This document shows, one piece after another, positions 63,648 to 64,000 of a stretch of 64,000 nt of DNA. Origin of the DNA: VAZQ01 sp963827585. Its GTDB lineage: Bacteria; Pseudomonadota; Alphaproteobacteria; Rhizobiales; Xanthobacteraceae. Made by a program: the position numbers and the translations under genes. The notes under the pieces were generated by a model, which made no database searches, had not been told where the DNA came from, and saw only the letters and a program-made list of their open reading frames with translations. Every line of letters begins with the position of its first letter. Within the stretch, counting starts at the first letter, position 1. Location of the stretch: the NCBI GenBank assembly GCA_963827585.1, contig CAWHCK010000014.1:1-64000 (forward strand), read 5' to 3'.

Positions 63648-64000
63648 ATGGCCAAAGCCAAGAAAGCGCGCGCCATCGGTTTCAACCATGTCGCGCTCGA
63701 GGTCGGCGACATCGATGAGGCGCTGGCATTCTACGGCCGCCTGTTCGACTTCGAGCTGCGCGGCAGGAGCAAGACCTCGGCCTTCATCGATCTGGGCGAT
63801 CAGTTCCTCGCGCTTCAGAAGGGCCGCACCCAGGCCGCCGACGACGGCCGTCATTTCGGCCTCGTGGTCGATGACAAGGACGCCGTCCGCCGGGCGTTGG
63901 CGGAGGCGGGCGTGCGCCCGCTGCCCGGCCAGTTTCTCGATTTCCTCGACCCGTGGGGCAACCGTGTCGAGATCGTCAGCTACGAAAATATCCAGTTCAC
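63648..64000 (+). CDS. VOC-family (glyoxalase/bleomycin-resistance fold) protein, cut by window end
   Basis: At least 117 residues are visible. GFNHVALEVGDIDEALAFYGRLF is the first beta-alpha-beta module with the metal-ligand His. The second module is HFGLVVDDKDAVRRALAEAGV and ends LDFLDPWGNRVEIVSYENI with the ligand Glu. VOC proteins act as lyases, dioxygenases or ligand-binding resistance proteins; the substrate is open. ATG 63648 lies 8 nt after GGAGA. The 3' end is outside the window. Confidence 0.85.
   Translation, partial: MAKAKKARAIGFNHVALEVGDIDEALAFYGRLFDFELRGRSKTSAFIDLGDQFLALQKGRTQAADDGRHFGLVVDDKDAVRRALAEAGVRPLPGQFLDFLDPWGNRVEIVSYENIQF

Overview
The window looks like the accessory part of a high-GC alphaproteobacterial chromosome, most likely Hyphomicrobiales (Bradyrhizobium, Rhodopseudomonas or Pseudolabrys-like soil relatives). 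The reasons are seven orphan Bug/TTT solute-binding proteins, a tandem set of ABC_sub_bind proteins, Tat-exported enzymes, a HWE-type sensor kinase and several palindromic repeat families I associate with that group. No rRNA or tRNA gene was seen. Taxonomy is inferred from gene style, not from a marker gene.

Layout. 1-3.5 kb: a frameshifted IS110 transposase and a minus-strand group II intron whose domain V and probable 5' end are both visible. 3.5-6 kb: cupin, ArsR-type regulator, DUF1330 protein and TSUP permease. 6.4-9.8 kb: three tandem ABC_sub_bind proteins, the last two separated by a MITE-like inverted-repeat element. 10-14.7 kb: a PBP4-type D,D-carboxypeptidase, a Bug protein, an alpha/beta hydrolase, two gene fossils and a probable alpha-r8/suhB-type small RNA with terminator.

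14.7-20.6 kb is the most unusual part: a compact plus-strand operon encoding an alpha/beta hydrolase, a CHAT-like protein that has lost its Cys, a CHAT protease with His and Cys present and a duplicated C-terminal tail, and a third caspase-clan-like protein with its own His and Cys. Genes overlap or are 4 nt apart and a good sigma70-like promoter lies upstream. I infer a multi-protease conflict or cell-death module. None of this is experimentally shown.

21-34.6 kb: catabolic or redox genes (aldo/keto reductases, amidohydrolases, SDR, NHL propeller), an ArsR-AHSA1 pair behind a perfect palindrome, and an erythromycin-esterase homologue. 34.7-45 kb: cell-envelope functions (M15 peptidase, bactofilin, MltA with a six-unit repeat tail, a predicted cysteine-peptidase-like secreted protein) plus a universal stress protein and DUF2237. 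45-48.7 kb: a decayed IS481-type element inserted in a palindromic repeat, and a decayed amidase. 49-59 kb: four more Bug proteins, a methyltransferase, a class II aldolase and a PAS-HWE sensor kinase. 59-64 kb: a small membrane protein, a serralysin-like RTX metalloprotease, a secreted amidohydrolase and a VOC protein cut by the window end.

At least a dozen otherwise well-preserved genes carry single-base frameshifts, often at GC-rich short runs. Sequence error is a serious alternative to real decay, so spans are given across the shifts.
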